Of a DNA stretch of 64,000 bases, positions 9,647 through 19,345 are shown piece after piece (position 1 is the stretch's first letter; every line of letters starts with the position of its first letter). The translations under genes were made by a program, and so were the position numbers. The stretch lies in assembly GCA_020439995.1 (NCBI GenBank), contig JAGROY010000051.1, positions 1-64,000 on the forward strand. The letters run 5' to 3'. Origin of the DNA: Verrucomicrobiia bacterium. Lineage in GTDB: Bacteria > Verrucomicrobiota > Verrucomicrobiia > Verrucomicrobiales > DEV007. Under the pieces are notes generated by a model. The model was not told the origin of the DNA. It did no database searches and was given only the letters and a program-made list of their open reading frames with translations.

Positions 9647-10462
9647 TTAGAATGTGAGCCCGTATCCGATGCCGAAGTAGAAGCCTGGGTCGTCAAGGTT
9701 TCCGTCCTGAATACCAGCAACGCTAATGTTGACACCAGCGGCGCGCCATTGGACGCCGAATGAATAGGGGACTTCGCTCTGGGTGTCGTCGTCTTTCGTG
9801 GAGACTTCACCAACGACGTAGAAACGATAAGGAAACTGCAGCTCAGCGCCGATGAAACCGTTGAACGTGTCGTCTGCTCCGTCCAGCCAGACGTTGCGGA
9901 CTCCGTAGTGGAAGCCTACGGACTTGAGGAAGCCAGCTTCGTCGATCGGCACGCGAGTATACGCTGCGGCGAATGCACCAATCTTCTGTGGAAGCGCGTC
10001 GTCGCTGCTGAAGCGTGAGTAGGCACCAATTGATACCTGTGGGATAAAACCGTCGGGCTCGATCAAGCGAACACGTGCGAACGGTCCGGCACCGGTAAGC
10101 TCGTCATCAACACCGTCATTGATGTCGATGTAGTTGCCATACGCCCCGAGTTCCAGCCAGTCGGTGACTCCATAGGCAGCGAGCAACCCGTGGCCAACCA
10201 CATCTGAGTTATTCTGAGGAAGGAAGAAGCAGTATTGCAGAGTGAAAGTATTCCGAGGCAGCGTTGCGGAAGTCGGATTGATGAACATTCCCGAAGGCCC
10301 TTCCAGTGTGAGTAAACCACGACCAGCTTCGAAACTGTCAGCCACTTCCATTTGTGGTTGAGCCATCGACATTTCAGGCATCTCAGTCATGGTTCCAGGC
10401 CCGCCGTAAGCGGAGGAGATTGCTGCGACTGCAGTCAGGGATACGGTAAGGAGCGACTTCAT
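9647..10462 (-). CDS. Predicted outer-membrane beta-barrel protein
   Basis: This 271-residue protein starts at ATG 10462 (MKSLLTVSLTAVAAISSAYG), which gives a clean signal peptide; the longer frame to 10582 only adds an unlikely leader. After a Met-rich segment the protein alternates short amphipathic strands (TLQYCFFLPQ, LELGAYGNYIDI, VSIGAYSRFSS, YRFYVVGEVSTKD, FYFGIGYGLTF) and ends in Phe, as expected of an outer-membrane barrel recognised by BamA. No specific family is recognised; it could be a porin-like or MipA/OmpV-like protein. It precedes the proline-rich lipoprotein gene on the same strand. Confidence 0.65.
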   Translation of the reverse strand: MKSLLTVSLTAVAAISSAYGGPGTMTEMPEMSMAQPQMEVADSFEAGRGLLTLEGPSGMFINPTSATLPRNTFTLQYCFFLPQNNSDVVGHGLLAAYGVTDWLELGAYGNYIDINDGVDDELTGAGPFARVRLIEPDGFIPQVSIGAYSRFSSDDALPQKIGAFAAAYTRVPIDEAGFLKSVGFHYGVRNVWLDGADDTFNGFIGAELQFPYRFYVVGEVSTKDDDTQSEVPYSFGVQWRAAGVNISVAGIQDGNLDDPGFYFGIGYGLTF

Positions 10463-10948
10463 AGATTCAGTTGGATTGTTTAAGCGGCAGAAAGAGTCGC
10501 GTAAAATTTTCATAAATACAGCGAAATTGTCAAGATCTTCCCAATGTATTCTCGATCGTGGTAGCGACCAAACGATACACAAACGACATAAAATACGATT
10601 GAAAACGATCGCTTCGGTGTTCAGGTCATTGAGCTTGAGCAGATCTGGCGGCGCGATTGTCGCCTTTGAGGCTTTGGCAAACTTCTGGCAGACGAATCAA
10701 CCATGGTGGAGTGGCAACCCGCTGAGCAAATCGCGGCGGCTCTCACACTGTGGCATGAACTCCCCCCATGAACATCACGAAACAGGGTTGTGGGTGGGTT
10801 CGAGGAGGTGCACCTTCTAATGAATAATAATATGATGTATTCGAGGCGCTCCGGGGCTCGCGAGCCAGGTCTGTGTTGAGGCGGATGGTGCGCTCGCTCG
10901 GCGAGCAGCTGCCCGATTTGGTTCCCATACGGCGCACGAAGAACCTCC
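10463..10948. other. Intergenic region, 486 bp
   Basis: The region lies upstream of the barrel protein gene and downstream of the hypothetical membrane protein gene. It contains several short open frames, none with a plausible start, homology or coding character. The part next to the barrel gene (10463-10620) is A+T-richer and may carry its promoter, but I cannot assign boxes. Confidence 0.4.
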
Positions 10949-11794
10949 CTACCTGTCCAGAAATTGACGCACCTCTGGAATCGTTTCGTAAAATCCCGGC
11001 GCGGCACGCATCAGGCCCTCAATCTGTTGGCTCGGCGCGCCAGGGATGTCGGAAATTCCCGGATCCCAGGTTTTCTCTTCCTTCACTGCGTCTCGTTGCA
11101 CCGCGCCGTTTGACTGCGTCAGCAATTCCAAATTGCGATAGATCGAATATTGCTGGGGCCCAATGGCATCTTCAGCGAACGAGAACACATTTCCCGTAGT
11201 TTCGGAATCTGCCTGGCCAAATTGATGCGGCGGTTCCTGTTCGAATGCAATCGAGCTTACCGCCCCTCCCCACAACATCGACATGGATCCATTGGAATCC
11301 AGACTCTGCAGGTTAGCTCGCTCGGAGTTCGGGATAAGATTGTCCTCGTCAGGCTCTGGCGTCGGCAGAGCAACGTCGTCTTGCTCGCTAGAAAGTATGA
11401 GGTGAGCGTAGGGTTGAAACACATGCTTTATACTTTCCACGGCTATACTCTCTGGATCGAATTCGTAAACGATCGGCTCCGTCTCCACATCGAGCACCAT
11501 TGGTTCGTCACTCATTAGGAACGAATCCCTCGCCGGTTCCGTAGTGCGAGCCGGTCCAATATGTGAAACGGTGCGCTCTGCAAATGGATGAGTGGTGGGC
11601 GGATTTGCTTCGAAGTTTTCATACGCCCAGCCGACCACCAGAGCAGCTACGGCGGCAGCTGCAGTAAGCCAGATGTGCCGATGACTCTTCACGTCATGTC
11701 CATCCATTCTAAGCACTAGAATCGCCGCACACCTCAACACGGAAAACACTCCAATGAGGGCGAGCCCTTTTACGATCACGTCAGCTTGTATCAT
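10949..11794 (-). CDS. Hypothetical membrane-anchored protein
   Basis: This 281-residue protein has two N-terminal hydrophobic segments (about residues 8-27 VKGLALIGVFSVLRCAAILV and 41-59 IWLTAAAAVAALVVGWAY) followed by about 220 acidic, low-complexity residues without a recognisable fold. The layout resembles anti-sigma factors or membrane-tethered regulators but no family motif is present. A GGAGGA-like ribosome-binding sequence lies just before the ATG (TTTCCTCCTG at 11796-11805 on the plus strand). No partner gene is adjacent on the same strand. The function is unknown. Confidence 0.6.
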   Translation of the reverse strand: MIQADVIVKGLALIGVFSVLRCAAILVLRMDGHDVKSHRHIWLTAAAAVAALVVGWAYENFEANPPTTHPFAERTVSHIGPARTTEPARDSFLMSDEPMVLDVETEPIVYEFDPESIAVESIKHVFQPYAHLILSSEQDDVALPTPEPDEDNLIPNSERANLQSLDSNGSMSMLWGGAVSSIAFEQEPPHQFGQADSETTGNVFSFAEDAIGPQQYSIYRNLELLTQSNGAVQRDAVKEEKTWDPGISDIPGAPSQQIEGLMRAAPGFYETIPEVRQFLDR

Positions 11795-11959
11795 TGTTTC
11801 CTCCTGTTTCTCGTTGAGAAGAAGACTATGCAGGCGGCTCGGCGATTACAAGGCTATTTTGGCGGGTTTCTGTTGACTGCGGCGGGATGGATGCGCCACT
11901 CGCGGTGACTTGCCCGGCAAAATTGTGCTCGGATCTTTGCCCTGTTGCGCTAGTGTGGA

Positions 11960-13021
11960 ATGATGAAACCCACGCTTGTCCTGTCTATCTTCACTGCTTT
12001 TGTCTCGGTGGCATCTCAGTTGTGCCTGGGCGGCACGCACCCCTCAGTCGTCAGTGAGATCATCACGAACTACTCACCGAAAGAATGCGACGGCTCGCCG
12101 CAGGCGATTGCTGCGGCAGGCACCGCGTTCATTAAGTCACTGCCTGACGCCCGGCGCAAAGAGGCTGCGCTGCCATTTGAAAGTGCGGAACGCGCGAAGT
12201 GGACAAACATTCCTCCCAGGGGGGAAGAGGGCGGCGTGCGGCTTGGCGACCTTGACAAGGAGCACATCCAGCTCGCGTGTGATCTTCTGAACGCAGTCAT
12301 GAGTCAACAGGGCTACGAGAAATCACGCGATGTTATGCTTGGTGACGACAAGCTTTTGCCAAATGGCAAACCTCGCCCGGGCTTTGGCGCTGCAAATTTC
12401 TGGCTCGCGGTATTCGGTGATCCTTCGGCAGACAAGCCGTGGGCGATTCAATTGGACGGTCACCATATCGCGGTGAATATCACTCTGGTCGGCGAAAGCA
12501 TTTCGATGTCTCCCACATTCATCGGAATGCAGCCGCACAAGTTTCTGTTCAAGGGTAATGAAATCGTCCCGATGGCTGGCGAAGTCGAGGATGCCTTCGC
12601 GTTCGTTGCTGCGCTGAGCGAGGATCAAAAGGCCGCTGCAATCGTGGCGCAAAAACGCGGCGACGTGCAGACTGCTGCGGGCAAGGATGGATTCATTCCA
12701 GAACCGAAAGGACTCAAGTGTGACATCCTGACAGAAGCACAGAAAAATGCGCTTCTGAAACTGACAGCGCACTGGGTCAATAACTTGCCGGCGAAACAGG
12801 CAGATGCACGCATGAAAGAAATCGCAGGCCAGATCAATTATTGCCAATTTGCTTGGAGTGGCCCCACGGCACCGGGCAGTGATATTTCGTTCATTCTGCA
12901 GGGCCCCTCCCTCATCATCGAATATTCGTGCCAGGATCTCGGCGGCAAGCCACTTGATCATCTGCATTCCATGTACCGGGATCCCTCCAACGAATACGGC
13001 TCCCGGATCGTCTCAAAATAA
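11960..13021 (+). CDS. DUF3500 family secreted protein
   Basis: This 353-residue protein has a signal peptide (LVLSIFTAFVSVASQLCLGG). The body matches the DUF3500 pattern: RAKWTNIPPR near residue 75, the segment NFWLAVFGDPSADKPWAIQL, then DGHHIAVNIT and the C-terminal HLHSMYRDPSNEYG. The family is of unknown function, and the conserved His/Arg/Asp residues suggest an extracytoplasmic enzyme or metal-binding protein. The start may be 11960 or the next codon, 11963. It is separated by only 9 bp from the large CotH/LTD gene, so the two are probably cotranscribed and may act together at the cell surface. Confidence 0.82.
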   Translation: MMKPTLVLSIFTAFVSVASQLCLGGTHPSVVSEIITNYSPKECDGSPQAIAAAGTAFIKSLPDARRKEAALPFESAERAKWTNIPPRGEEGGVRLGDLDKEHIQLACDLLNAVMSQQGYEKSRDVMLGDDKLLPNGKPRPGFGAANFWLAVFGDPSADKPWAIQLDGHHIAVNITLVGESISMSPTFIGMQPHKFLFKGNEIVPMAGEVEDAFAFVAALSEDQKAAAIVAQKRGDVQTAAGKDGFIPEPKGLKCDILTEAQKNALLKLTAHWVNNLPAKQADARMKEIAGQINYCQFAWSGPTAPGSDISFILQGPSLIIEYSCQDLGGKPLDHLHSMYRDPSNEYGSRIVSK

Positions 13022-13030
13022 TCCTCTCCC

Positions 13031-16000
13031 ATGCGTTTCGATTTTCCCCTGCTCTCATCACTTGCTTTCATCACCGCCTGGCTGTCGTCGGCACCGGCGG
13101 ATGCAGCCATTGTTATTAATGAGTTTCTCGCCCGCAATGATCGGTCAATCACAGACGGCGATGGGCAGTCGGCCGACTGGATCGAACTTTATAACAATGG
13201 TACGACGGCAGAGACGCTCGATGGTTATAAGCTGACGGATGATCCAGATAACGTTGAAGTGACCGCACTACCGTCTGCGACGATCCCTGCAGGAGAGTAT
13301 CTGGTAGTTTTTGCGTCCGGACGCTCCGAGATGGATGGCGCAGGCAACATTCACCTGCCATTCAACCTCAGCGGCACTGGCGAGTATCTGGCGCTCCTCG
13401 CTCCCGATGGAGAAAAGACCAGCGAGTTTTCGCCTGCCTACCCGAAGCAGTTCACCGACATTTCCTATGGATGGATCACCGGCGGCTCTGCGGCCTTTTT
13501 TCCTGAGCCGACGCCGGGTGCAGCCAATACGACGACATCGTTCAGCGGCATCGTGGAAGACACCGTCTTTTCGGTGGATCGCGGGCTCTACGATGCTCCA
13601 TTCGACGTAGAGATCTCCACGTCGACGGACGGGGCAACCATTTACTACACCACTGATGGATCAGAGCCGTCCGCCAGCAATGGCACTGCCTACTCTGCAG
13701 CGATTCAGATTACGACCACCACAGCACTGCGCGCAGTCGCTGTGAAGGAAGGCTTTCGGTCGACCAACATTGACACGCATACCTATATCTTCGTCAATGA
13801 TGTGATCCATCAGCCTGCGTCGATTGAAGGCTACCCTGAAACCTGGGGCACCGACAGTGAAGTCAACACAGGGCCCGTTGTCGCCGACTACGAGATGGAT
13901 CCGGAAGTCGTCAATGATGCAACGCAGACCTATTCCGTGGCAGAGGCGCTTCGCGACATTCCATCCATGTCGGTGACGCTTGATCCCGACGACTTTCTCG
14001 GCCCCCGCAATGGCATTTACTCGCATCCCCGCAGTACCGGAGCCGCATGGGAGAAGGCGTGCTCCGTCGAGTTGATTCAACCCGACGGAACAAAGGGATT
14101 CCAGGAGAACTGCGCCCTGCTCATTCACGGCGGCTCGAGTCGGCGTCCCTTTCGTATGCAAAAGCACTCGTTTCGCCTGGAGTTCAGCAGCGAGTATGGC
14201 GCGTCAAAGTTGCGCTTTCCGTTGGTGCCTGAGTCCAAAGTGGAGGAGTTCAACAAGATCGTCCTGCGTGCCTGCTTCACGGACAGCTGGGGACTGGCAA
14301 GCTGGGACCCGGGCCGCTACCGCCCCGACGACTCACAGTACATCCGCGACGTCTGGATGAAGGAATCGATGCTGGAGATGGGACACCTCGCTGGGCAAGG
14401 CACCTTCGTCCATCTCTACATCAACGGCCTTTACTGGGGGCTCTACAATCCGAGCGAACGCATGGATTCATCGTTCTACTCCGACCACCTCGGCGGTGAA
14501 CGCGAGGACTGGGACGTGATTCACGATTTCAACGAGCTGCGTTCCGGGAGCAAGGCGGCGTGGAACAAACTGCACTCTGCCGTGCGCAATGTGGAAGACA
14601 TCACAGAGTACCTTGCACTTCAGGGGCTGAATCCTGACGGCACTCCCAACCCGGAATTGGAGAACCTGATCGATATCGACAACTTCATTGACTACATGCT
14701 GCTGCACTTCCACGCCAGAGCCGAAGACTGGCCGAATCATAACTGGTACGCCGCGCGCAAGTCACGCAACGCGAATGAAGGCTTTATCTTCCAACCCTGG
14801 GATCAGGAAATCGTCCTCGATAATCTGTCGCTGAACCGACTCAGTTCAAGAGATGCAGGAACGCCTGCTGCCTTGTTCCAGAATCTAAGGGAGAGCGATG
14901 AATTCAGGCTGCGATTCGCTGACCGGGCTCACAAACATCTGCACAATGACGGAGCGCTCAGCCTTGCGAACAGCCGCGCACTTTACCGGCGGCTCGCCGA
15001 TCGGATTGACAAAGCCATTGTCGCGGAATCCGCGCGCTGGGGCGACACCGCAGACACCACGCCGTGGGGAAACCGCCCAAGCAAACCACTCTACACCCGA
15101 GACGCCGACTGGGTAGTGGAACGCGATGTAGTACTGGATGAATTTCTCCCTGACCTGCACGATGAGACCGATTCCCGCGCCACCATCAGCCGTCTGCGCT
15201 CCGCCGATCTCTACCCAAACACTGAGGCCCCTGCATTTTCGCAACATGGCGGATTCGTAGGTTCCGACTTCCGCCTGGAAATGTCAGCCGGCGCGGGCAC
15301 CATCTACTTCACCACCGATGGCAGCGACCCGCGTGCGCGACCAGCGACGGCTTCGTTCTCCACCATATTTGAGGAAGGGACAGCGGCAACGGCTTTTGTT
15401 CCGACCGATGATTCGCTCGGTTCCTCCTGGCAGACATCAGGCTTTGACGACTCCAGCTGGATCAGTGGCACAACAGGTGTCGGATTCGAAGGAGTTCCGG
15501 GAGACTACAAGGACATCATTCAGCTGCCGATCACTGGGATGCAGGGAGTCAATGCATCGGCCTACATCCGCATTCCATTTCAAGTCGATACGCCAGGTGC
15601 ACTGAGCGGACTTCAGTTGTCCATGAAGTATGACGACGGCTTCGTCGCTTATCTCAACGGCGTGCAAGTCGCCTCCGCCAATGTGCCGGGCACAGTCGCC
15701 TGGGACTCACGGGCAATTGGCAACCACCCTGACTCGGACGCCGTTGTCTTCGAGCCGTTCGATATCTCCGCGCAAGTCGACAAGCTTGTCACCGGCGAGA
15801 ACATCCTGGCAATCCAAGGTATGAACTCGTCACCCGGCAGCTCGGACTACATGATTTCGGCCAAGCTTGAAGGCGTCACCATCTCCACCGATGTGTTCTC
15901 GCCAACAGCATCCGCCTATACCGGACCTGTCGGCCTGCCCATCGCAGCCACCGTCAAAGCGCGCGCGTTGAGCGGCGAGGAATGGAGCCCGTTGACCGTG

Positions 16001-16897
16001 GCCACGTTCCTACAGGGAACCCCGGCTTCCGCGCAGAATCTAACCATCTCAGAGATTATGTACAATCCCGCCGGCAGCGATGACTCCGAGTTCATAGAGG
16101 TGGCTAACATTACCACTACGGACACCGTTCATCTGACTGGCGTCACCTTTTCGCGCGGCATCGACTTTGATTTTCCCAACGGATTATTCCTGGCACCCGG
16201 ACAGGCCGTGCTGGTGGTAAAGGATCGAGCTGCGTTCATGGCCGCTTATCCGGGAGTGAACGAGAGCCTCATCGTCGGTGAGTTTGCCAACGGTACTGGA
16301 CTGAGCAACAGTGGAGAAACGCTCGCTCTCACAGCGGCGGATGGCACATTGATGCGCGAAATCACCTACAGCGACTCCGAGCCCTGGCCGACGAGCGCTG
16401 ATGGTGAAGGCAGTAGCCTGGAACTCAACCAACCATTTGAAAACTCCGATCCCAGCCTGGTGACCAACTGGCAAACAGCTCCGGTGGCTGGTGGCAGTCC
16501 GGGTATGACGGAGCGCCAGCCATTCACTGGGTTCACCGGAGATCCGGCTGCTGATCAGGACGGCGATGGCATTCAGGCGCTGATCGAATACGCAACCGGT
16601 CGTTCCGACGAAGTTTCGGATTTACGGGACATGCCATTCACAGCGAGGGTCGAGATGCTGGACATCGATGGCATTCCTCAGAGCTACCTGACATTTTCAG
16701 TAGTTCGCGACAACACCCGCCAGGATGTCACTCTCCAGGCGGAATTGAGCACCGATCTTGCCACCTGGTCGAGCGACAGCGTCGTATTGCATAGCGAGAG
16801 CATCGGCGACGTTCACGACAACCTGCTCTACCGTTCCTCCCTGCCGGTATCCGATGAGAGCGCGGCTTACTTTCGCCTCAAGGCAACACTGAAGTAA
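13031..16897 (+). CDS. Large secreted LTD/CotH surface protein
   Basis: This 1288-residue secreted protein has, in order: signal peptide (to about residue 25); lamin-tail domain (VINEFLARNDRS ... DWIELYNNG, about 27-135); chitobiase-C-like module (TIYYTTDGSEPS, about 185-245); CotH-like kinase domain (about 310-680, with LLIHGGSSRRPF, HLYINGLYWGLYNPSERMD and FIFQPWDQEIVLD); a second chitobiase-like module; a jellyroll-like segment (MKYDDGFVAYLNGVQVA); a second lamin-tail domain (LTISEIMYNPAGSDDSEFIE); and a C-terminal Asp-rich loop plus beta module (DQDGDGIQALIEYATG ... LSTDLATW). CotH proteins phosphorylate secreted proteins in Bacillus spores; activity here is unproven. It forms a likely operon with the DUF3500 gene. 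Confidence 0.88.
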   Translation: MRFDFPLLSSLAFITAWLSSAPADAAIVINEFLARNDRSITDGDGQSADWIELYNNGTTAETLDGYKLTDDPDNVEVTALPSATIPAGEYLVVFASGRSEMDGAGNIHLPFNLSGTGEYLALLAPDGEKTSEFSPAYPKQFTDISYGWITGGSAAFFPEPTPGAANTTTSFSGIVEDTVFSVDRGLYDAPFDVEISTSTDGATIYYTTDGSEPSASNGTAYSAAIQITTTTALRAVAVKEGFRSTNIDTHTYIFVNDVIHQPASIEGYPETWGTDSEVNTGPVVADYEMDPEVVNDATQTYSVAEALRDIPSMSVTLDPDDFLGPRNGIYSHPRSTGAAWEKACSVELIQPDGTKGFQENCALLIHGGSSRRPFRMQKHSFRLEFSSEYGASKLRFPLVPESKVEEFNKIVLRACFTDSWGLASWDPGRYRPDDSQYIRDVWMKESMLEMGHLAGQGTFVHLYINGLYWGLYNPSERMDSSFYSDHLGGEREDWDVIHDFNELRSGSKAAWNKLHSAVRNVEDITEYLALQGLNPDGTPNPELENLIDIDNFIDYMLLHFHARAEDWPNHNWYAARKSRNANEGFIFQPWDQEIVLDNLSLNRLSSRDAGTPAALFQNLRESDEFRLRFADRAHKHLHNDGALSLANSRALYRRLADRIDKAIVAESARWGDTADTTPWGNRPSKPLYTRDADWVVERDVVLDEFLPDLHDETDSRATISRLRSADLYPNTEAPAFSQHGGFVGSDFRLEMSAGAGTIYFTTDGSDPRARPATASFSTIFEEGTAATAFVPTDDSLGSSWQTSGFDDSSWISGTTGVGFEGVPGDYKDIIQLPITGMQGVNASAYIRIPFQVDTPGALSGLQLSMKYDDGFVAYLNGVQVASANVPGTVAWDSRAIGNHPDSDAVVFEPFDISAQVDKLVTGENILAIQGMNSSPGSSDYMISAKLEGVTISTDVFSPTASAYTGPVGLPIAATVKARALSGEEWSPLTVATFLQGTPASAQNLTISEIMYNPAGSDDSEFIEVANITTTDTVHLTGVTFSRGIDFDFPNGLFLAPGQAVLVVKDRAAFMAAYPGVNESLIVGEFANGTGLSNSGETLALTAADGTLMREITYSDSEPWPTSADGEGSSLELNQPFENSDPSLVTNWQTAPVAGGSPGMTERQPFTGFTGDPAADQDGDGIQALIEYATGRSDEVSDLRDMPFTARVEMLDIDGIPQSYLTFSVVRDNTRQDVTLQAELSTDLATWSSDSVVLHSESIGDVHDNLLYRSSLPVSDESAAYFRLKATLK

Positions 16898-16958
16898 GGC
16901 GCTCGCTCTGGAAGAATTTCACTTCACAGACATCGCTGGCGGCAGTATCATCGCGGCC

Positions 16959-17549
16959 ATGGATTCCCGCAGTTCTAGAGGTTCAACATTGCCGCCACAG
17001 ATGCCCGTTGCCGGCCAGAACATCTGGCACCGTGTAGTCGGGATCATTTGCATTGTCTTCGGCGCAGGCGCGGCGCTCCAGTCGATCGTCGGAATCATTG
17101 GGCAGGGGCCTATGGCCAAGCTTGCGCAACAGCAGATGACAGAAGCAAGCGCTGCCGCTCACCAGGCGCTCATGACCCAGTGGTCAGGAAAACTCGTGGT
17201 TCTAGGCGGGGCCACAGGTCTGATCGCGTTGGTACTCGTAGTGAGCGGTATCCTTCTCCTGTTCAAGAAGCGCAAAGCCGTGGTGGCACTTAAAACGTGG
17301 GCAGGATTGAAAATCGCGCTCTTGCTCGTTACAATTCCGATCACCGCCGGATTTCAAAAGGCCGTGGCCGAGCTACAGTTCGCTGGAGCACTGGCAGGTG
17401 AAGGGGCAGAATTTGCAGCGTCCGCTGGAAGAATCTGGATTGTAGTGGCAATCGCCGCACAAGTGATCTGGGGTCTCATCCTTCCGGTCTTTATTTTGGT
17501 CTGGTTCTCGCGGAAGAAGATCAGAGAGCAAGTGGCCTTCTGGGATTGA
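16959..17549 (+). CDS. Hypothetical four-helix membrane protein
   Basis: This 196-residue protein has four hydrophobic segments (about 28-48 IICIVFGAGAALQSIVGIIG, 85-105 LIALVLVVSGILLLF, 112-130 and 160-185 WIVVAIAAQVIWGLILPVFI), with a basic C-terminus (FSRKKIREQ). The Ala/Gln-rich loop between segments 1 and 2 is probably extracytoplasmic. No domain is recognised. The first Met (16959) precedes a polar 20-residue stretch; no better start is visible. It follows the CotH gene by 61 bp on the same strand. Confidence 0.65.
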   Translation: MDSRSSRGSTLPPQMPVAGQNIWHRVVGIICIVFGAGAALQSIVGIIGQGPMAKLAQQQMTEASAAAHQALMTQWSGKLVVLGGATGLIALVLVVSGILLLFKKRKAVVALKTWAGLKIALLLVTIPITAGFQKAVAELQFAGALAGEGAEFAASAGRIWIVVAIAAQVIWGLILPVFILVWFSRKKIREQVAFWD

Positions 17550-17573
17550 GCCGTTAGCCTGGAGGGCTGATCG

Positions 17574-17609
17574 GAAACGCGGAAGCGTTTCTCTACGAGA
17601 ATTTTTTTT
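17574..17609 (+). terminator. Probable rho-independent terminator
   Basis: A short hairpin TTCTC-TAC-GAGAA (17589-17601) is followed directly by eight T residues (17602-17609). An overlapping, competing stem GAAACGC/GCGTTTC (17574-17591) lies just upstream. The location 25 nt after the stop of the four-helix membrane protein gene fits transcription termination. Confidence 0.55.
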
Positions 17610-18201
17610 GAACCCACTTCATCGAAGAGAAGTCCTTCGGGAGTTCTTCTTCCCGTCTTCCCGATCGCAATCACCACTATGAGAATCTCGGGCTGTTCAG
17701 TCTGAAACGAGGGGGGACAAGAACCCTAACCTGCCAGCCTGGCCAACCATTTTCGCCGCTTCAACCGTTCTTTTGGACGCATCCAGTAGCACCAGAGAAG
17801 AAGCCTGTTGGCAGCCACCAAGCCCCTCCTGAGGTGTACCTCCCGCAACTTGGGGAGGATTGAAACACAGATGTATGAGGATTTCCACAGATGAGCTCAG
17901 ATCGGTGACAGCGAAAACTCAGCGGTTTAGGAATTTCCTTGTTTTGGTTTTGGGAGAAACGTCTAGCATCGGCGTTTCGTTCTTCAGAAGTGAAACACCG
18001 GTTTCGCCGCTCATCCTCGGTACCTCTCACGATTGAGAGCATCAATCCCCTTCTCCATTTTTTTATCGCTTACGTGAAATCGAATACGATTGACTATAAG
18101 CGTGTTATGCAAGTCAAACCGGCCCTGTACCCGACGACCGCGTTCACAAGATTGAAAATAGTATTGTATTTTGGTCGCAAAAGTTATAAATTCTAGACGC
18201 T
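17610..18201. other. Non-coding stretch, about 590 bp
   Basis: I see no supportable gene here. Short frames on both strands lack starts and family features. There is an inverted repeat CCTCCC/GGGGAGG near 17840-17865. From about 18050 to 18190 the sequence becomes clearly A+T-richer than its surroundings, compatible with a promoter region for the downstream TPR-like gene. Confidence 0.4.
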
Positions 18202-19344
18202 TTGACTACACAAGACATCACCGGCATCCGGAAGGGCAGAAGTTTGCGTTGGATAAACTGGCGCAGCGTTCGTTTCTTCGTCACTGTGGGAATCGTTTCC
18301 ACCGTCATTTCCCATTTTTCGGAGGGCGAAACGCGATCGATTGAGCCGACCATGACCGAAGCACAGCTTTGGACAGAACTGGAAAAGCCTGACGGCCAGC
18401 TGCAGCGGCTCATCAAGCAGATTGAGGATAGCGTCTCCATCGGCGATCCCCGCCCTTTCACTGCTGCCACCGACCACGAAGCGATCTTTGAACAGGCAAC
18501 CAGCGGAGTGGCTCCAGGCGACGAAGCAGACCGGATCAAAGGGATGTTCCGCCGTGGCACCTTTGCCGCATGGCAGGGAACTCCTCTGATCCAAGAGTCG
18601 CTGACCAAGCAGTTTCGCTTCCTTCGTCCACGCACCATCGACGAACACCAGGGTCTCCTGTTCCGCTCTGCGGATGAGACCGGCAGCCTGAACTATCACC
18701 TGCTGTTGATGGGAAAAAATGCCGACAAAGATTGGTGCATCCGCGATATTTTTGTCGTTGGCGTCAATGAAACGGTCAGCAAAACCCTGTCCCGCACCTA
18801 CCGCCATCTCGTTGCAGAGTTTGCCCGCGGCAACGCCTACGCCAAAGTGGCGCCAGACCGCGCAGTCAGCGCGGCATTCGTCGCGAATCTCCCGACGATA
18901 GCCAAGATGAACCAGAACTTTGCCGACAATAACTATGAGGCTGCATTGAAGGCCTATGACCAGCTGCCCGAGCCAGCGCAACGTTCACACAAAGCGATGC
19001 TGATGCGCGTCGAAGCAGCCGGCCACACGAGCACTGAGATGCTCTCGACAGCAATGAATGACTGGAAATCGCTGTACAAAAGTGACGAGACGCTGCCGCT
19101 GAAGTTCCTCGACTACTACGCGGCGAATGGCGACTACGATGCTGCAGAGAAACTCGCGCGGACTCTGGACGCAAAGCTTGGAGGTGACTCGTATCTTCGC
19201 TTTCGCATTGGTGAGATCCTCTTCGCTCGGGAAGTCAGCCCTGAAGGCTTGACCCCAACGGCATTCCGCGGATCAGAATCGCGCAGGACGAGCAGCAGTG
19301 GCCGACGCGGCGGGCGAGGCAAAAACAGAGCTGAGGGCAACTGA
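18202..19344 (+). CDS. Hypothetical TPR-like membrane-anchored protein
   Basis: This frame of 380 codons begins with TTG (18202); no earlier ATG exists. The N-terminus has a hydrophobic segment (FFVTVGIVSTVISHF, about residues 30-44), so the protein is probably anchored or secreted. The middle (about 60-215) is a small alpha/beta region (NYHLLLMGKNADKDWCIRDIFV). About 215-345 is helical with TPR-like pairs (NNYEAALKAYDQLPEPAQ, NGDYDAAEKLARTLDA). The C-terminus ends in a basic Ser/Arg/Gly-rich tail (RRTSSSGRRGGRGK). No specific function is recognised. It converges on rodA with a 1-bp gap. Confidence 0.6.
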   Translation: MTTQDITGIRKGRSLRWINWRSVRFFVTVGIVSTVISHFSEGETRSIEPTMTEAQLWTELEKPDGQLQRLIKQIEDSVSIGDPRPFTAATDHEAIFEQATSGVAPGDEADRIKGMFRRGTFAAWQGTPLIQESLTKQFRFLRPRTIDEHQGLLFRSADETGSLNYHLLLMGKNADKDWCIRDIFVVGVNETVSKTLSRTYRHLVAEFARGNAYAKVAPDRAVSAAFVANLPTIAKMNQNFADNNYEAALKAYDQLPEPAQRSHKAMLMRVEAAGHTSTEMLSTAMNDWKSLYKSDETLPLKFLDYYAANGDYDAAEKLARTLDAKLGGDSYLRFRIGEILFAREVSPEGLTPTAFRGSESRRTSSSGRRGGRGKNRAEGN

Positions 19345-19345
19345 T

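Noticed and set aside
10621..11007. Overlapping short frames upstream of the barrel gene
   Set aside because: No start context, homology or coding bias; they overlap the 281-residue gene and each other.
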